Shown in pieces: positions 52,841 through 61,745 of a DNA stretch of 64,000 nt. Positions within the stretch are counted from its first letter, which is position 1. Each line of letters starts with the position of its first letter. The stretch comes from UBA4416 sp040389965. GTDB taxonomy: Bacteria > Bacteroidota > Bacteroidia > B-17B0 > Aurantibacillaceae. Position numbers and translations under genes: made by a program. The notes beneath the pieces are model-generated. The model saw nothing but the letters and a program-made list of their open reading frames with translations, made no database searches and was not told the DNA's origin. Location of the stretch: NCBI GenBank assembly GCA_040389965.1, contig JAZJZF010000003.1:1-64000 (forward strand), written 5' to 3'.

Positions 52841-54046
52841 ATGGAAACAATTAAAGTAAATACGATTGAAGAAGCGATTGCTGATATTAAAGCAGGGAAA
52901 GTAATTATTGTAGTAGATGATGAAGACCGCGAGAACGAAGGAGACTTTTTAACTGCCGCACGCAACGTCACTCCCGAAGTTATTAATTTTATGGCTACTC
53001 ACGGCCGCGGCTTAATTTGCGCTGCAGTAACCGAAGAGCGGGCAAAAGAATTAAAGCTTGAGTTGATGGTATCTTCTAATACGGCTCTGCATGAAACCGC
53101 ATTTACCGTTTCTGTTGATTTATTAGGACATGGTTGTACAACAGGTATTTCTACATCCGACAGGGCAAAAACTGTAAAAGCACTGATTGACCCCGAAATG
53201 AAAGCGGCTGATTTTGGCAGACCGGGACATATATTTCCATTAATTGCAAAAAGCGGTGGCGTATTACGCCGTACCGGACATACAGAAGCTACTATTGATT
53301 TTGCACGCCTGGCAGGATTTGAACCTTGTGGTGCTTTGGTAGAGGTATTAAATGAAGATGGTACCATGGCTCGTTTGCCTGATCTGGTAAAAGTTGCCCA
53401 ACAATTCGATTTAAAGATCGTAACCATCAAAGACCTGATCTCTTACCGCCTTGCTAAAGAAAGCATTGTTACCAGACAAGTGGAAGTAAATATGCCAACA
53501 CAATGGGGCGATTTTAAGTTGATTGATTACAAAGTAGATACTAATGGCGAAGAACACCTGGCACTGGTAAAAGGCGAGTGGGATAAAGACGAAGCTGTAT
53601 TGGTAAGAGTACATTCTTCATGTGTAACAGGCGATATCTTTGGCTCATGCCGTTGCGATTGCGGCCCGCAGTTACATAAAGCTATGGAAATGATTGAGAA
53701 AGAAGGCAAAGGTGTTATTGTTTACATGAATCAGGAAGGACGTGGCATTGGCTTATTAAATAAATTAAAAGCTTACAAATTACAGGAACAAGGACGCGAT
53801 ACCGTAGAAGCTAATTTAGAACTTGGCTTTAAAATGGATGAGCGTGACTATGGTGTAGGCGCTCAAATACTTAGAAATCTTGGCGTGAGTAAAATGCGCT
53901 TAATGTCTAACAACCCCGTAAAACGGGTGGGTTTAATCGGTTACGGTTTAATAATAACTGAAAATATTCCTATTGTTATTCCGCCAAACCCGCATAACGA
54001 AAAGTATATGCAAACCAAAAAAGATAAAATGGGTCATAGCATTTAA
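52841..54046 (+). CDS. ribBA: Bifunctional 3,4-dihydroxy-2-butanone-4-phosphate synthase / GTP cyclohydrolase II
   Basis: A 401-residue enzyme providing both precursors of riboflavin. The N-terminal DHBP synthase domain has VVDDEDRENEGDF (about 25-37), THGRGLICAAVT, and the HTEATIDFARLAG segment (about 147). The C-terminal GTP cyclohydrolase II domain has the zinc Cys pattern in SSCVTGDIFGSCRCDCG (about 256-272), NQEGRGIGLLNKLKAYKLQ (about 297) and a YGVGAQIL stretch. An extra Cys sits before the CxC pair. It is monocistronic, convergent with an AraC-type regulator 6 nt away. Other rib genes are not in the window. Confidence 0.97.
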   Translation: METIKVNTIEEAIADIKAGKVIIVVDDEDRENEGDFLTAARNVTPEVINFMATHGRGLICAAVTEERAKELKLELMVSSNTALHETAFTVSVDLLGHGCTTGISTSDRAKTVKALIDPEMKAADFGRPGHIFPLIAKSGGVLRRTGHTEATIDFARLAGFEPCGALVEVLNEDGTMARLPDLVKVAQQFDLKIVTIKDLISYRLAKESIVTRQVEVNMPTQWGDFKLIDYKVDTNGEEHLALVKGEWDKDEAVLVRVHSSCVTGDIFGSCRCDCGPQLHKAMEMIEKEGKGVIVYMNQEGRGIGLLNKLKAYKLQEQGRDTVEANLELGFKMDERDYGVGAQILRNLGVSKMRLMSNNPVKRVGLIGYGLIITENIPIVIPPNPHNEKYMQTKKDKMGHSI

Positions 54047-54052
54047 GCCTCA

Positions 54053-54925
54053 CTAAATCTGATACGTTTTACGAACCTCTTTGCGGAAATTTTCAGGAGA
54101 ATAGCCAGTGTTGGCTTTGAAGAACCGGCTAAAATAAGACGGATCATTAAATTTAAGAATATAGGCTATTTCCTTAGCGGTACTGTCTGAGTACAATAAT
54201 AAACGTTTTGCTTCCAGTATAATGCGCTGGTGAATAAGCTCTCCGGCCGTTTTCCCCGTTATCTTTTTGATACTATCACTTAAATGATTGGGTGTTATGC
54301 TCAACAAATCAGCATATTCATTTACCTTATGAAACTCAATAAAGTGCACTTCCAATAATGTATTAAAGCGTTGTATTAATTGCTGTGCCGTTTCATCATT
54401 CTTTTTATAATCAGGTGTCTCTATCAGTAAAGCCTTGCATTTGATCAACAGTAAATTAATGTAAGCCGCCAATATAGATTCCTTAAGGGGCGTATCCTGT
54501 TTACTTTCATTTTCCATTTGTATTACCAGATTAAATACATCTGCAAATGCTGCAGACGAAGCTTCCAGCACAGGAGAAACCACTTTGTTGAATGCAGGGA
54601 AATCGTTGAGGACAACCGTATTGCCACCATTAAGCAACATAAAATCTTTGGTAAAAACTACTAAGTAACCATCCGTGTTTTTAGTACGGCTAAGTGCATG
54701 AACCTGACCGGGAGAAACAAAATGAAGGCTTGTAGAATGTACTTCATGCAATTCGAAATCAATCATGTTCTGTCCGCCGCCTTTATCAAACAATAATATC
54801 TCGTAGTAATTATGCCGGTGGGCTTCTTCTGTATCAAAGGTTCCGTCAAATGCATTTAGTCTTCTGACCATACAGGAACGTTCGGCGTTTTCTTTCAGCG
54901 TATGTACAGGAATTTCTTTCTGCAT
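54053..54925 (-). CDS. AraC-family transcriptional regulator
   Basis: A 290-residue regulator. The N-terminal cupin-like sensor has FDTEEAHRHNYYEILLFDKGGG (about 28-50) and LHFVSPGQVHAL. The C-terminal double helix-turn-helix (about 190-290) has VNEYADLLSITPNHLSDSIKKITG and AKEIAYILKFNDPSYFSRFFKANTGYSPENFR. The sensor type suggests a small organic ligand. Its target is not shown by position: ribBA is convergent and the next gene upstream is over 150 nt away in the same direction. Confidence 0.92.
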   Translation of the reverse strand: MQKEIPVHTLKENAERSCMVRRLNAFDGTFDTEEAHRHNYYEILLFDKGGGQNMIDFELHEVHSTSLHFVSPGQVHALSRTKNTDGYLVVFTKDFMLLNGGNTVVLNDFPAFNKVVSPVLEASSAAFADVFNLVIQMENESKQDTPLKESILAAYINLLLIKCKALLIETPDYKKNDETAQQLIQRFNTLLEVHFIEFHKVNEYADLLSITPNHLSDSIKKITGKTAGELIHQRIILEAKRLLLYSDSTAKEIAYILKFNDPSYFSRFFKANTGYSPENFRKEVRKTYQI

Positions 54926-55080
54926 GATTGGATAGTTTAAACAACACACAGCAATTCTTCGTAAAAAATAATGTGAGCTTAATACAATAACAGGTCTTAA
55001 ACAATAACATACAAATATAAAAGTCTGTTCACAAAATCACGAATTACTCACTCAATAACCTGCCCTCTACGTTCATTCCA

Positions 55081-56327
55081 TTAGCGTACGAGCATAATAT
55101 GTCCTGTGGTATTTACCGCTTTCAATCCGTTTTTATAACTCAGCATNNNNNNNNNNTAAAAATAGCTTCTCCCCAACGGTTATAGATTATCATTTTGTAT
55201 TCACTGATGTTATATGCCTTTATTTCAAACCGGTCGTTTAGCCCGTCATTATTGGGAGTAAAAGAATTAGGAACAAATAAGGTTCCTTCAACCACAGGAA
55301 TTGGAGGAGACGGAAGGCAATCACTAAGCGTTATAATAATAGTGTCTGAAACGGAACAGGTACCCTGAATTTTTTCCACCCAGTATTTACCGGGTGTTGA
55401 AATACCAATGAAAGCAGTTTGTTCGCCGGTACTCCAGTGATAGGCTGATCCGTTTGTACCCGCATTTAAGACTGTATGGTCTCCGTTGCAAAGCGTTCGA
55501 TCATCCCCAAGATTCAATGTCAGCCCGCCATTAAAGATCTCTACAGTATCACTTACCGAACAGGCACCGTAAAATTTTTCGACCCAATATTTGCCGGGTT
55601 GCGAAACAGAAACAGAAGAAGCGGTTTCACCTGTATTCCATAGATAATGAGCGCCGCCCGTGCCGGCAGAAAGGAAGGTGCTGTTACCGGGGCAAATCGT
55701 TCGATCGTTTCCAAGATCTAAAAACGGATCTATTTCGTAAACCTCTATCATGTCTATATACATATAAGAAAAAAACAAGGCACTCTGATTTTGAAAACCA
55801 CCAAAGGTTACAAATTCTTCTCCACCTGTAGCGATATATGTTCCCGTAACCCTTTGCCAGACTCCGGGCACAGCCGGAACAGAACTTTGAACATGTGCTG
55901 CCAGGCCCGCTGTTTGAGGATTAACCGTTAAAGCATTTACAGAAAAATAAGCTCCTAAGGAAGATGCAACGGTAAGGTTAAGCCTCGACATATAAAAACT
56001 CACACAATAGGTTTTACCCGCTTTCATAGGTGCTGTCATGCGTACCTGGATATATTCGGGATTCTGTCGTTCACAATCCATAGCAACATAATGTGTTCCC
56101 TCATAAGCCTGGCTGCTGGCCATCCACGAATTAGGATCCTTAAGATCAGGAGAATTCATGACAGCGTTAAAAGGCCCGGAATAGGGCTTCCACTGGGCCA
56201 CGCAGGTCATTGTTGCATAAGTTGTCATGTACAGCGAAGTTTCAAAACCGGGGTTAGGAACCAGGTTTTGTGCTTTGGATACCAGACTAAAAAGGCTCAG
56301 AAGTAAAAACAAAAGAAAATTTTTCAT
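55081..56327 (-). CDS. Surface protein with gliding-motility C-terminal module, broken by assembly gap
   Basis: An exported protein of about 400 residues visible on both sides of a run of N. Signal peptide MKNFLLFLLLSLFSLVSKAQ, a carbohydrate-binding-like domain (NLVPNPGFETSLYMTTYATM, about 20-205) and two Ig-like repeats (CSVSDTVEIFNGG; CSVSDTIIITLSD) are present. The C-terminal module reads LFVPNSFTPNNDGLNDRF and MIIYNRWGEAIF, then the gap. After it, in another frame, come SYKNGLKAVNTTGHIMLVR and a stop at 55081. The frame change shows that the gap length is not real; about 20 residues are probably missing. Likely a type IX-secreted protein. Confidence 0.85.
55147..55156. other. Assembly gap (ten N)
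   Basis: A run of ten N lies in the C-terminal coding part of the surface-protein gene. The reading frame does not join across it, so the ten bases are a placeholder. Confidence 0.98.
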
Positions 56328-56349
56328 GATCGTATGATGAATAGTATTT

Positions 56350-56357
56350 CAAATTTA
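56350..56357 (-). promoter_or_regulatory. -7 box of the gap-broken surface-protein gene
   Basis: On the minus strand TAAATTTG (56357-56350) is an exact -7 match 22 nt before the ATG at 56327. The -33 region is weak. Confidence 0.35.
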
Positions 56358-56447
56358 AGCCATCTAAAAGGGTTAAGAAATGGACAAATCGTGTAATTGA
56401 TGGTACTTTTTACAGATACCGCTTTTCTTATATTGATCTAAAACAGC

Positions 56448-56455
56448 TATCTTTG
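56448..56455 (+). promoter_or_regulatory. -7 box placed for leaderless truB mRNA
   Basis: TATCTTTG is an exact -7 match ending 6 nt before the ATG at 56462. T-rich sequence (56423-56426) lies near the -33 position. A TTG start (56453) would fall inside the box. Confidence 0.5.
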
Positions 56456-56461
56456 CAGCCC

Positions 56462-57166
56462 ATGACACCAGATTACCGCAGCGGCGAACTTTTACTGATC
56501 AATAAACCCTACACCTGGTCGTCGTTTCAGGCGGTTAATAAATTAAAACATGCGCTGAAAAAGCATCCTTCTTTACTGTTGGATGACAAATACGTGCATT
56601 TAAAAATTGGTCATGCCGGCACTTTAGATCCTCTGGCAACTGGCCTGCTTATTATCTGTACAGGGAAAAAAACAAAAGAAATTTCTCAGTTTCAGGATCT
56701 GCCAAAAGAATACACAGGAACTTTTTTTATAGGTGCTACAACTCCTTGCTACGATAAAGAAAAACCGGTAGACGAAGTATATCCCATTGCCCATATTACA
56801 AAAGAGCTGGTATACGAAACTGCTGCATCCTTTGTAGGCAAGCAGGAACAAGTGCCTCCCATGTTCAGCGCAGTAAAGGTAGATGGCAAACGCTTATATA
56901 AACTGGCGAGAGTGGGCGAAGAAATTGAGTTAAAACCACGCCCCATTGAAATACTGGAATTTGAGGTAACGTCTTGCGAACTGCCTTTTGTAAATTTCAG
57001 AATTGCCTGTACTAAAGGGACCTATATCAGGAGCATTGCCCGCGATTTTGGACTGGCCTTAAACAGCGGCGCTTACCTCGATGCCTTGTGTCGTACTAAA
57101 ATTGGCCATTTTTCGCTTGAAGATGCTAAAACACCGGAAGAATTTATTAAGGAATATTCATATTAA
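56462..57166 (+). CDS. truB: tRNA pseudouridine(55) synthase TruB
   Basis: A 234-residue pseudouridine synthase that makes psi55 in the T loop of tRNAs. The catalytic Asp is in GHAGTLDPLATGLLI (about 49-63). Further motifs are LLINKPYTWSSFQAVNKL (about 10-27), PPMFSAVKVDGKRLYKLAR (about 135-153) and CTKGTYIRSIARDFG (about 180-194). The length is on the short side because the C-terminal PUA domain is reduced, which is usual in Bacteroidota. The neighbours are unrelated; the -7 box sits right at the start codon. Confidence 0.96.
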   Translation: MTPDYRSGELLLINKPYTWSSFQAVNKLKHALKKHPSLLLDDKYVHLKIGHAGTLDPLATGLLIICTGKKTKEISQFQDLPKEYTGTFFIGATTPCYDKEKPVDEVYPIAHITKELVYETAASFVGKQEQVPPMFSAVKVDGKRLYKLARVGEEIELKPRPIEILEFEVTSCELPFVNFRIACTKGTYIRSIARDFGLALNSGAYLDALCRTKIGHFSLEDAKTPEEFIKEYSY

Positions 57167-57208
57167 CTAAATCATTCATACGCTTACCTCTGACGTACAC
57201 ATTGTATT

Positions 57209-57691
57209 TTGGACTTACAAAAACATAATCAAAAAGCTGCCGCTCTTAAAAAAGAGAACAGGATCTTTTTTGACAAACTCAAGCGTACCAAACCAAAACA
57301 TTTAGATCAGCAATTTCACCAATTACACGAAGCTGTATTCGAAGAAATAGATTGCTTAAGCTGTGCTAACTGCTGTAAAACCACCTCTCCTATTTTTTAC
57401 AATAGGGATATAGAGCGGCTCGCCAAACACTTTCGTGTAAAGCCGGGAGAGTTTATTGACAAGTATCTGCGTATTGACGAAGATAAAGATTATGTCCTTA
57501 AACAGGCACCCTGCCCCTTTTTAGGCACTGATAATTATTGCTCTGTTTATGAAGCAAGACCCAATGCCTGCCGGGAATATCCGCATACAGACCGTAAACG
57601 CATGGAACAGATACTGGACCTTACTTATAGAAACACACTGGTTTGCCCTGCAGTGCTGGAAATAACAGAACGGCTAAAGAAGATCGGATAG
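57209..57691 (+). CDS. YkgJ-family cysteine-cluster protein
   Basis: A 160-residue cytoplasmic protein with the conserved eight-Cys pattern of the CxxCxxCC family, a probable zinc or Fe-S site: CLSCANCCK (about 48-57), PCPFLGTDNYCSVYEARPNACREYP (about 100-125) and VCPAV (about 148). The biochemical role of the family is unknown. There is no ATG at the N-terminus; TTG 57209 is the best start, 42 nt after the truB stop, so co-transcription with truB is possible. Confidence 0.85.
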   Translation: MDLQKHNQKAAALKKENRIFFDKLKRTKPKHLDQQFHQLHEAVFEEIDCLSCANCCKTTSPIFYNRDIERLAKHFRVKPGEFIDKYLRIDEDKDYVLKQAPCPFLGTDNYCSVYEARPNACREYPHTDRKRMEQILDLTYRNTLVCPAVLEITERLKKIG

Positions 57692-57703
57692 AATTTTCAT
57701 ATC

Positions 57704-57724
57704 CCCCTCTCCTTTGGAGAGGGG
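57704..57724. terminator. GC-rich hairpin between YkgJ-type gene and dut
   Basis: CCCCTCTCC (57704-57712) pairs perfectly with GGAGAGGGG (57716-57724) around TTT, followed by TTAGGGGTGAGG. The stem is strong enough to stop both convergent transcripts. The wording is that of a dispersed palindromic repeat seen in many genomes, so it may be both. Confidence 0.65.
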
Positions 57725-57737
57725 TTAGGGGTGAGGT

Positions 57738-58172
57738 TTACTTAGTCCCTGTATGCCCAAAGCCACCCGCACCACGCTGGGTTTCATCAAGTGTATCGGT
57801 AAGTGCCCAGGCTATGTGTTCGTGCTTTGCAATAACCATTTGCGCAACACGTTCTCCATCATTAATCATAAACGGAGTGTTTGATAGGTTTACCAGCAAT
57901 ACTTTTATTTCTCCGCGGTAATCGGCATCAATGGTACCCGGCGAATTTAAAACAGTAACTCCGTTTTTAAATGCCAGTCCGCTGCGTGGACGAATCTGAG
58001 CTTCATAGCCTTTTTGCAACTCTATAAATAATCCTGTTGGCACCAATGTCCTTTCCAATGGCTTTAACTCTATAGGAGCATCTATATTAGCTCTTAAATC
58101 AAGCCCTGCAGAAAGCTCGGTGGCATATTGCGGCAATTCATGTTTCGATTGGTTTACTACTCTTATTGTCAT
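57738..58172 (-). CDS. dut: dUTP diphosphatase
   Basis: A 144-residue trimeric dUTPase, hydrolysing dUTP to dUMP to keep uracil out of DNA. All five family motifs are present: SAGLDLRAN (about 21), RPRSGLAFKNGV (about 62), LNSPGTIDADYRGEI (about 76), INDGERVAQMVI (about 102) and the C-terminal arm RGAGGFGHTG. Length is standard. It begins 5 nt after the flippase stop, so the two share a transcript. Confidence 0.97.
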   Translation of the reverse strand: MTIRVVNQSKHELPQYATELSAGLDLRANIDAPIELKPLERTLVPTGLFIELQKGYEAQIRPRSGLAFKNGVTVLNSPGTIDADYRGEIKVLLVNLSNTPFMINDGERVAQMVIAKHEHIAWALTDTLDETQRGAGGFGHTGTK

Positions 58173-58177
58173 GATGA

Positions 58178-59662
58178 TTATCCCTCCAGGTGTTTTAGTT
58201 TTTTTAAATTATCAAATTCCAGTTTATAGAAAATCCAGCCAAATAAAAATAGCAAAGCGTTATTCAAAATCAGTTTCAGAATAATACTTTCCATCCCATT
58301 ATATAAGAGTGAAATAAAATAGAATCCTAAGGCGAGTGCCGTAAACACAAAAATACTTCGCAGGTTATATTTAATCGGGTAATACTTCTGCCCCAGCACA
58401 TACGAAACAATCATCATACTACTATACGAAAAGAAAGTTGCCCAGGCGCATGCCATGTAACTATACGTGGGAATAAACATAAAATTAATAATGAGTGTAA
58501 TCAATGCGCCAAAAACGGTAATATATGCGCCAAACCTGGTTTGCCCGGTTAGCTTATACCAGATAGAAAGATTCCAGTAAACTCCCACACATAAATTAGC
58601 CATCAATAAAATAGGTACTACTGCTAAACCTGCTCTGTATTTTTGACTAATGGCGCCCTGTAGCCAGGGCAGATTCATCATCGTTCCTAAAAATAAAAAC
58701 AGGCAAAATAAAATATAATACTTCATAACCACCGCAGTCAGTTTTTGCGAATTTTTATCTTTGGCATTATTAAAAAAGAAGGGCTCTGCCGCATATTTAA
58801 AGGCTTGCGTAAAAATGGCCATCAACATGGCAATCTTGTAACAATTGCTATAAACACCCACGTCATTATCCGCTATATCATCCGGTAACAGGTATTTTAA
58901 AATAATCCGGTCAAAGGTCTCGTTAATCATTCCTGCCAAACCTAATACCAGCAAGGGTAAAGCATAGAAAAACATTTTTTTCCAGAGCTCTTTATCAAAC
59001 ACATACTCAAAGCCTCTGAACTCTTTAGACAGCAAAGCAATAGAAACCAGGTTAGCAATGAGTTGTGCTAAAAAGGCATATCCAATGCCGACTTCAGGAT
59101 TATACAGATGCGCGAAAAAAGAATCATCCCCATGCTCAAAAGCCCTTTTGCAAATAATAAAATAGAACACATTGCCCAATAAATTAACGACCATATTTAA
59201 AAACTTGATCACCGCAAAACGCCTGGCACTATTGGTTAATCGTAATCTGGCAAAAGGAATGGCAGTAATAGCATCTGTGGCAATAATCAGCACACACCAT
59301 ATCACAAAATTGCCGTGTCCCGGTTCTTTTATTAAATCCGCAATAGAACCCGAAAACAACATCAGCAATAACGACAAGCTGGCTGTACTTGCCAAAAGAG
59401 AGATCAACGCAGTGGAATATACTTTTGCTTTCTCTTCTGATTTATTTACGAAATTAAAGAAAGCCGTTTCCATACCATACGTGAAAATAATATTCATAAA
59501 GCTGATGTATCCAAAAAATACAGCATTAGGGGCCAGGGCAGCGGGTTCCTTAAAAATATAAGTGAGTATAAAGGTAAAGAGGTAACTAATAAAACGGGGC
59601 AATACATTTCCTAAACCATAAATGACGGTTTGCGAAGCAAGTTTTTTTAATGGATTAGACAA
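58178..59662 (-). CDS. Polysaccharide flippase (Wzx/MATE-like)
   Basis: A 494-residue inner-membrane protein with about fourteen hydrophobic segments, of the polysaccharide biosynthesis/oligosaccharide flippase family that moves lipid-linked sugar units across the membrane. The opening SNPLKKLASQTVIYGLGNVLPRF is typical. There is no ATG near the start. TTG 59662 gives this family-like N-terminus, and TTG 59683 would add seven residues. It is followed by dut after 5 nt. With rfaE2 and the UPF0104 protein nearby, the region has an envelope-glycan flavour. Confidence 0.88.
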   Translation of the reverse strand: MSNPLKKLASQTVIYGLGNVLPRFISYLFTFILTYIFKEPAALAPNAVFFGYISFMNIIFTYGMETAFFNFVNKSEEKAKVYSTALISLLASTASLSLLLMLFSGSIADLIKEPGHGNFVIWCVLIIATDAITAIPFARLRLTNSARRFAVIKFLNMVVNLLGNVFYFIICKRAFEHGDDSFFAHLYNPEVGIGYAFLAQLIANLVSIALLSKEFRGFEYVFDKELWKKMFFYALPLLVLGLAGMINETFDRIILKYLLPDDIADNDVGVYSNCYKIAMLMAIFTQAFKYAAEPFFFNNAKDKNSQKLTAVVMKYYILFCLFLFLGTMMNLPWLQGAISQKYRAGLAVVPILLMANLCVGVYWNLSIWYKLTGQTRFGAYITVFGALITLIINFMFIPTYSYMACAWATFFSYSSMMIVSYVLGQKYYPIKYNLRSIFVFTALALGFYFISLLYNGMESIILKLILNNALLFLFGWIFYKLEFDNLKKLKHLEG

Positions 59663-59831
59663 GTTGATGTATGTAAACCGCAAAAATAAAGTTTATTTAG
59701 CTTGCGATAAATTGTAGTAACAATAAGATATTAACGTACAAAGGTGCCTAATTATTTGCGAATAAGCCCTTTCTGAAACGAATCCGTTTAATCCTATAAC
59801 AGTTTTTAACAGCTAAAGCCCTGCAAGAGCC

Positions 59832-60332
59832 TTATTTACCTGAATGAATAAGCTTTTCGATAAGCTTAGTAGTAGAATATCCCTGCACCAATGGAATGGT
59901 AATCACACGGCCTCCTTTAGCCGAAACAATATCATAACCAACAATCTCTTCTGCTTTATAATCATTGCCTTTTACAAGAATATCGGGCTGCACAAATTTT
60001 ATTAAGTCGTAAGGCGTGTCTTCATCAAACAAAACAATAGCATCAATGCATTCGAGCCCAGCTAAAATGGTAGCCCTTGTTTCTTCATTATTAACAGGTC
60101 TTTCGGGCGATTTTCCCTGACGTTTGACAGAAGCATCGGTATTTAATCCAAGCACTAATTTATCGCCAAGATCACGGGCATGACATAAATATTCTACATG
60201 GCCACGGTGTAAAATATCGAAACAACCGTTCGTGAAAACGATTTTATACTGCTGTTCATTCCAATCCTTCAAAAGCGTTTGAAGGGATTCTTTAGACACA
60301 AATTTTTCAGCTAGTTTTTTATGAAACAACAT
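59832..60332 (-). CDS. rfaE2: Heptose-1-phosphate adenylyltransferase (RfaE2/HldE C-domain)
   Basis: A 166-residue nucleotidyltransferase with VFTNGCFDILHRGHVEYLC (about 32-50, containing the HxGH motif) and the later YSTTKLIEKL segment. It activates D-glycero-beta-D-manno-heptose 1-phosphate for lipopolysaccharide core synthesis. Here it is a stand-alone enzyme without the kinase domain of the fused HldE. The start overlaps the end of the UPF0104 gene by 14 nt, which indicates translational coupling. Confidence 0.93.
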   Translation of the reverse strand: MLFHKKLAEKFVSKESLQTLLKDWNEQQYKIVFTNGCFDILHRGHVEYLCHARDLGDKLVLGLNTDASVKRQGKSPERPVNNEETRATILAGLECIDAIVLFDEDTPYDLIKFVQPDILVKGNDYKAEEIVGYDIVSAKGGRVITIPLVQGYSTTKLIEKLIHSGK

Positions 60333-61344
60333 CTTCTGATTCCGGTTGATTTTTATTGATTAATGGAAGCACAATAAGACTTAAGATTCCCAGTACAACA
60401 ATCAGGATAAATTGCGACGTCCAGGCCATCCAGGGAAAAGCAACTGCCGAAATTTTATCTACATGATACGTAGAAATTAAAAGCCCGGTTATAATAGCAG
60501 GATACGCGCCCAAACCACCGGCAGAAAACGCTACGCCAAAGGTGCCGAATAACAACAATACCAGGCATTCCGATTGTCCTAAATGAGAAGTTCCTGTAAA
60601 GGCGAAAAAGCAAAAATATAAACTATAAAAATAAGCTGCCCAGATAGCAAGGCTTAGCGCAATAAACTGAAATTTATGTTCAATATCTTTTACAGAACTT
60701 AAGCCCTTTGCAAAACCCTTGATAATAGTACCTAATTTACCGGTAAATAATTTCGCTATTTTTTTTCGGATAATAAAAAGGCCTGCTACAATAAGAACCA
60801 ACACAGAGATCAGGATAATGAACTGATTAGGATGTGCTGCTATTCCGCTTAGTTTTTTAGTCAAAGGATCAAAAATATATTCTGAAGCAAGGCCGCTCAA
60901 TTGTGTAAACTGCGCAAACAGAGTCAACACAAAAATAAGCATCAGTAATAATAGATCCACAATACGCTCAGTAATAACTGTTCCCAAAGCAATTTCAAAA
61001 GGAACCTTATCGTACTTTGTAACCAGCGTACAACGTGTTATTTCGCCCATCCGCGGTAAGCCGTAATTGGCAAAATAACCTACCAGCACTGCACCTATAG
61101 CATTACCAAGTTTTACTGAATGCCCCGCAGGTTTCAATAAATAATTCCACCGGTAAGCCCTTAGTAAATGACTCAACAAGGCAATAAGGATAGAAATGGC
61201 GACCCAAAAATAATTGGCAGTTTTAAAAGAGTTAATGATTTTGTCTCTATCTGCCCATACCGAACTTAAAGATAACCACGTTAACAGAATTCCTACACTA
61301 AGTAAAACAATAAATTGTATAATGGATTTAGTGCGTTTATTCAC
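60319..61344 (-). CDS. UPF0104 / flippase-like integral membrane protein
   Basis: A 341-residue inner-membrane protein with about eight hydrophobic segments of the lysylphosphatidylglycerol-synthase transmembrane-region family (AglD2/YbhN-like). Conserved phrases are LSHLLRAYRWNYLLKP (about 58-73), AVLVGYFANYGLPRMGEITRC (about 85-105) and FGVAFSAGGLGAYPAI (about 272-287). The soluble lysyltransferase domain is absent, so lysyl transfer is unlikely; a lipid or glycolipid flippase role is proposed for relatives. It starts 4 nt after panD and overlaps rfaE2. Confidence 0.88.
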   Translation of the reverse strand: MNKRTKSIIQFIVLLSVGILLTWLSLSSVWADRDKIINSFKTANYFWVAISILIALLSHLLRAYRWNYLLKPAGHSVKLGNAIGAVLVGYFANYGLPRMGEITRCTLVTKYDKVPFEIALGTVITERIVDLLLLMLIFVLTLFAQFTQLSGLASEYIFDPLTKKLSGIAAHPNQFIILISVLVLIVAGLFIIRKKIAKLFTGKLGTIIKGFAKGLSSVKDIEHKFQFIALSLAIWAAYFYSLYFCFFAFTGTSHLGQSECLVLLLFGTFGVAFSAGGLGAYPAIITGLLISTYHVDKISAVAFPWMAWTSQFILIVVLGILSLIVLPLINKNQPESEDVVS

Positions 61345-61348
61345 GGCT

Positions 61349-61699
61349 TTACTTTAAAGTGTTGGTTGCTGTATCAGGAAAAACGACCCAGGGTTTAAAG
61401 GTTTTAGCCTTTTCAAAATCCATATCGGCATACGAAATAATAATTACTACATCTCCCAAACTTACCTTTTTGGCAGCCGGTCCGTTCAAACAAATAACAC
61501 CGCTTTTACGTTCACCTTTTATGACATATGTTATAAAACGCTCGCCGTTATTTTTATTTAAAATGTGTACCTGCTCATTTTCTATTAAATTGGCAGCATC
61601 CATCAAATCTTCGTCAATCGTTACACTGCCTATATAGTCCAGCTCTGCTTGCGTAACAGTTACACAGTGCAGTTTAGACTTCATTACTTGAATTTGCAT
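61349..61699 (-). CDS. panD: Aspartate 1-decarboxylase proenzyme
   Basis: A 116-residue pyruvoyl enzyme making beta-alanine for pantothenate and CoA. Starting at ATG 61699 the self-cleavage site falls at Gly24-Ser25 (DYIGSVTIDED), the same numbering as the well-studied enzymes, which supports this start over an ATG one codon upstream and a GTG further back. Lys9, Tyr22, Thr57-region GERFITYVIKG and NGPAAKKVSLGD are present. It heads an apparent operon with the UPF0104 gene and rfaE2. Confidence 0.96.
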   Translation of the reverse strand: MQIQVMKSKLHCVTVTQAELDYIGSVTIDEDLMDAANLIENEQVHILNKNNGERFITYVIKGERKSGVICLNGPAAKKVSLGDVVIIISYADMDFEKAKTFKPWVVFPDTATNTLK

Positions 61700-61707
61700 C
61701 ATGGGCA

Positions 61708-61715
61708 CAAATGTA
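61708..61715 (-). promoter_or_regulatory. -7 box placed for leaderless panD mRNA
   Basis: On the minus strand TACATTTG (61715-61708) is an exact -7 match ending 8 nt before the panD ATG (61699), so the message would have almost no leader. Confidence 0.5.
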
Positions 61716-61745
61716 CTAAAAAGTAATATAATTTAACCTTTCTGT

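Noticed and set aside
52734..52841. FMN riboswitch before ribBA
   Set aside because: The leader is too short and lacks the conserved FMN aptamer elements; the -7 box lies next to the ATG.
60319..61344. Lysylphosphatidylglycerol synthase
   Set aside because: Only the transmembrane part of that family is present; the catalytic lysyltransferase domain is absent.
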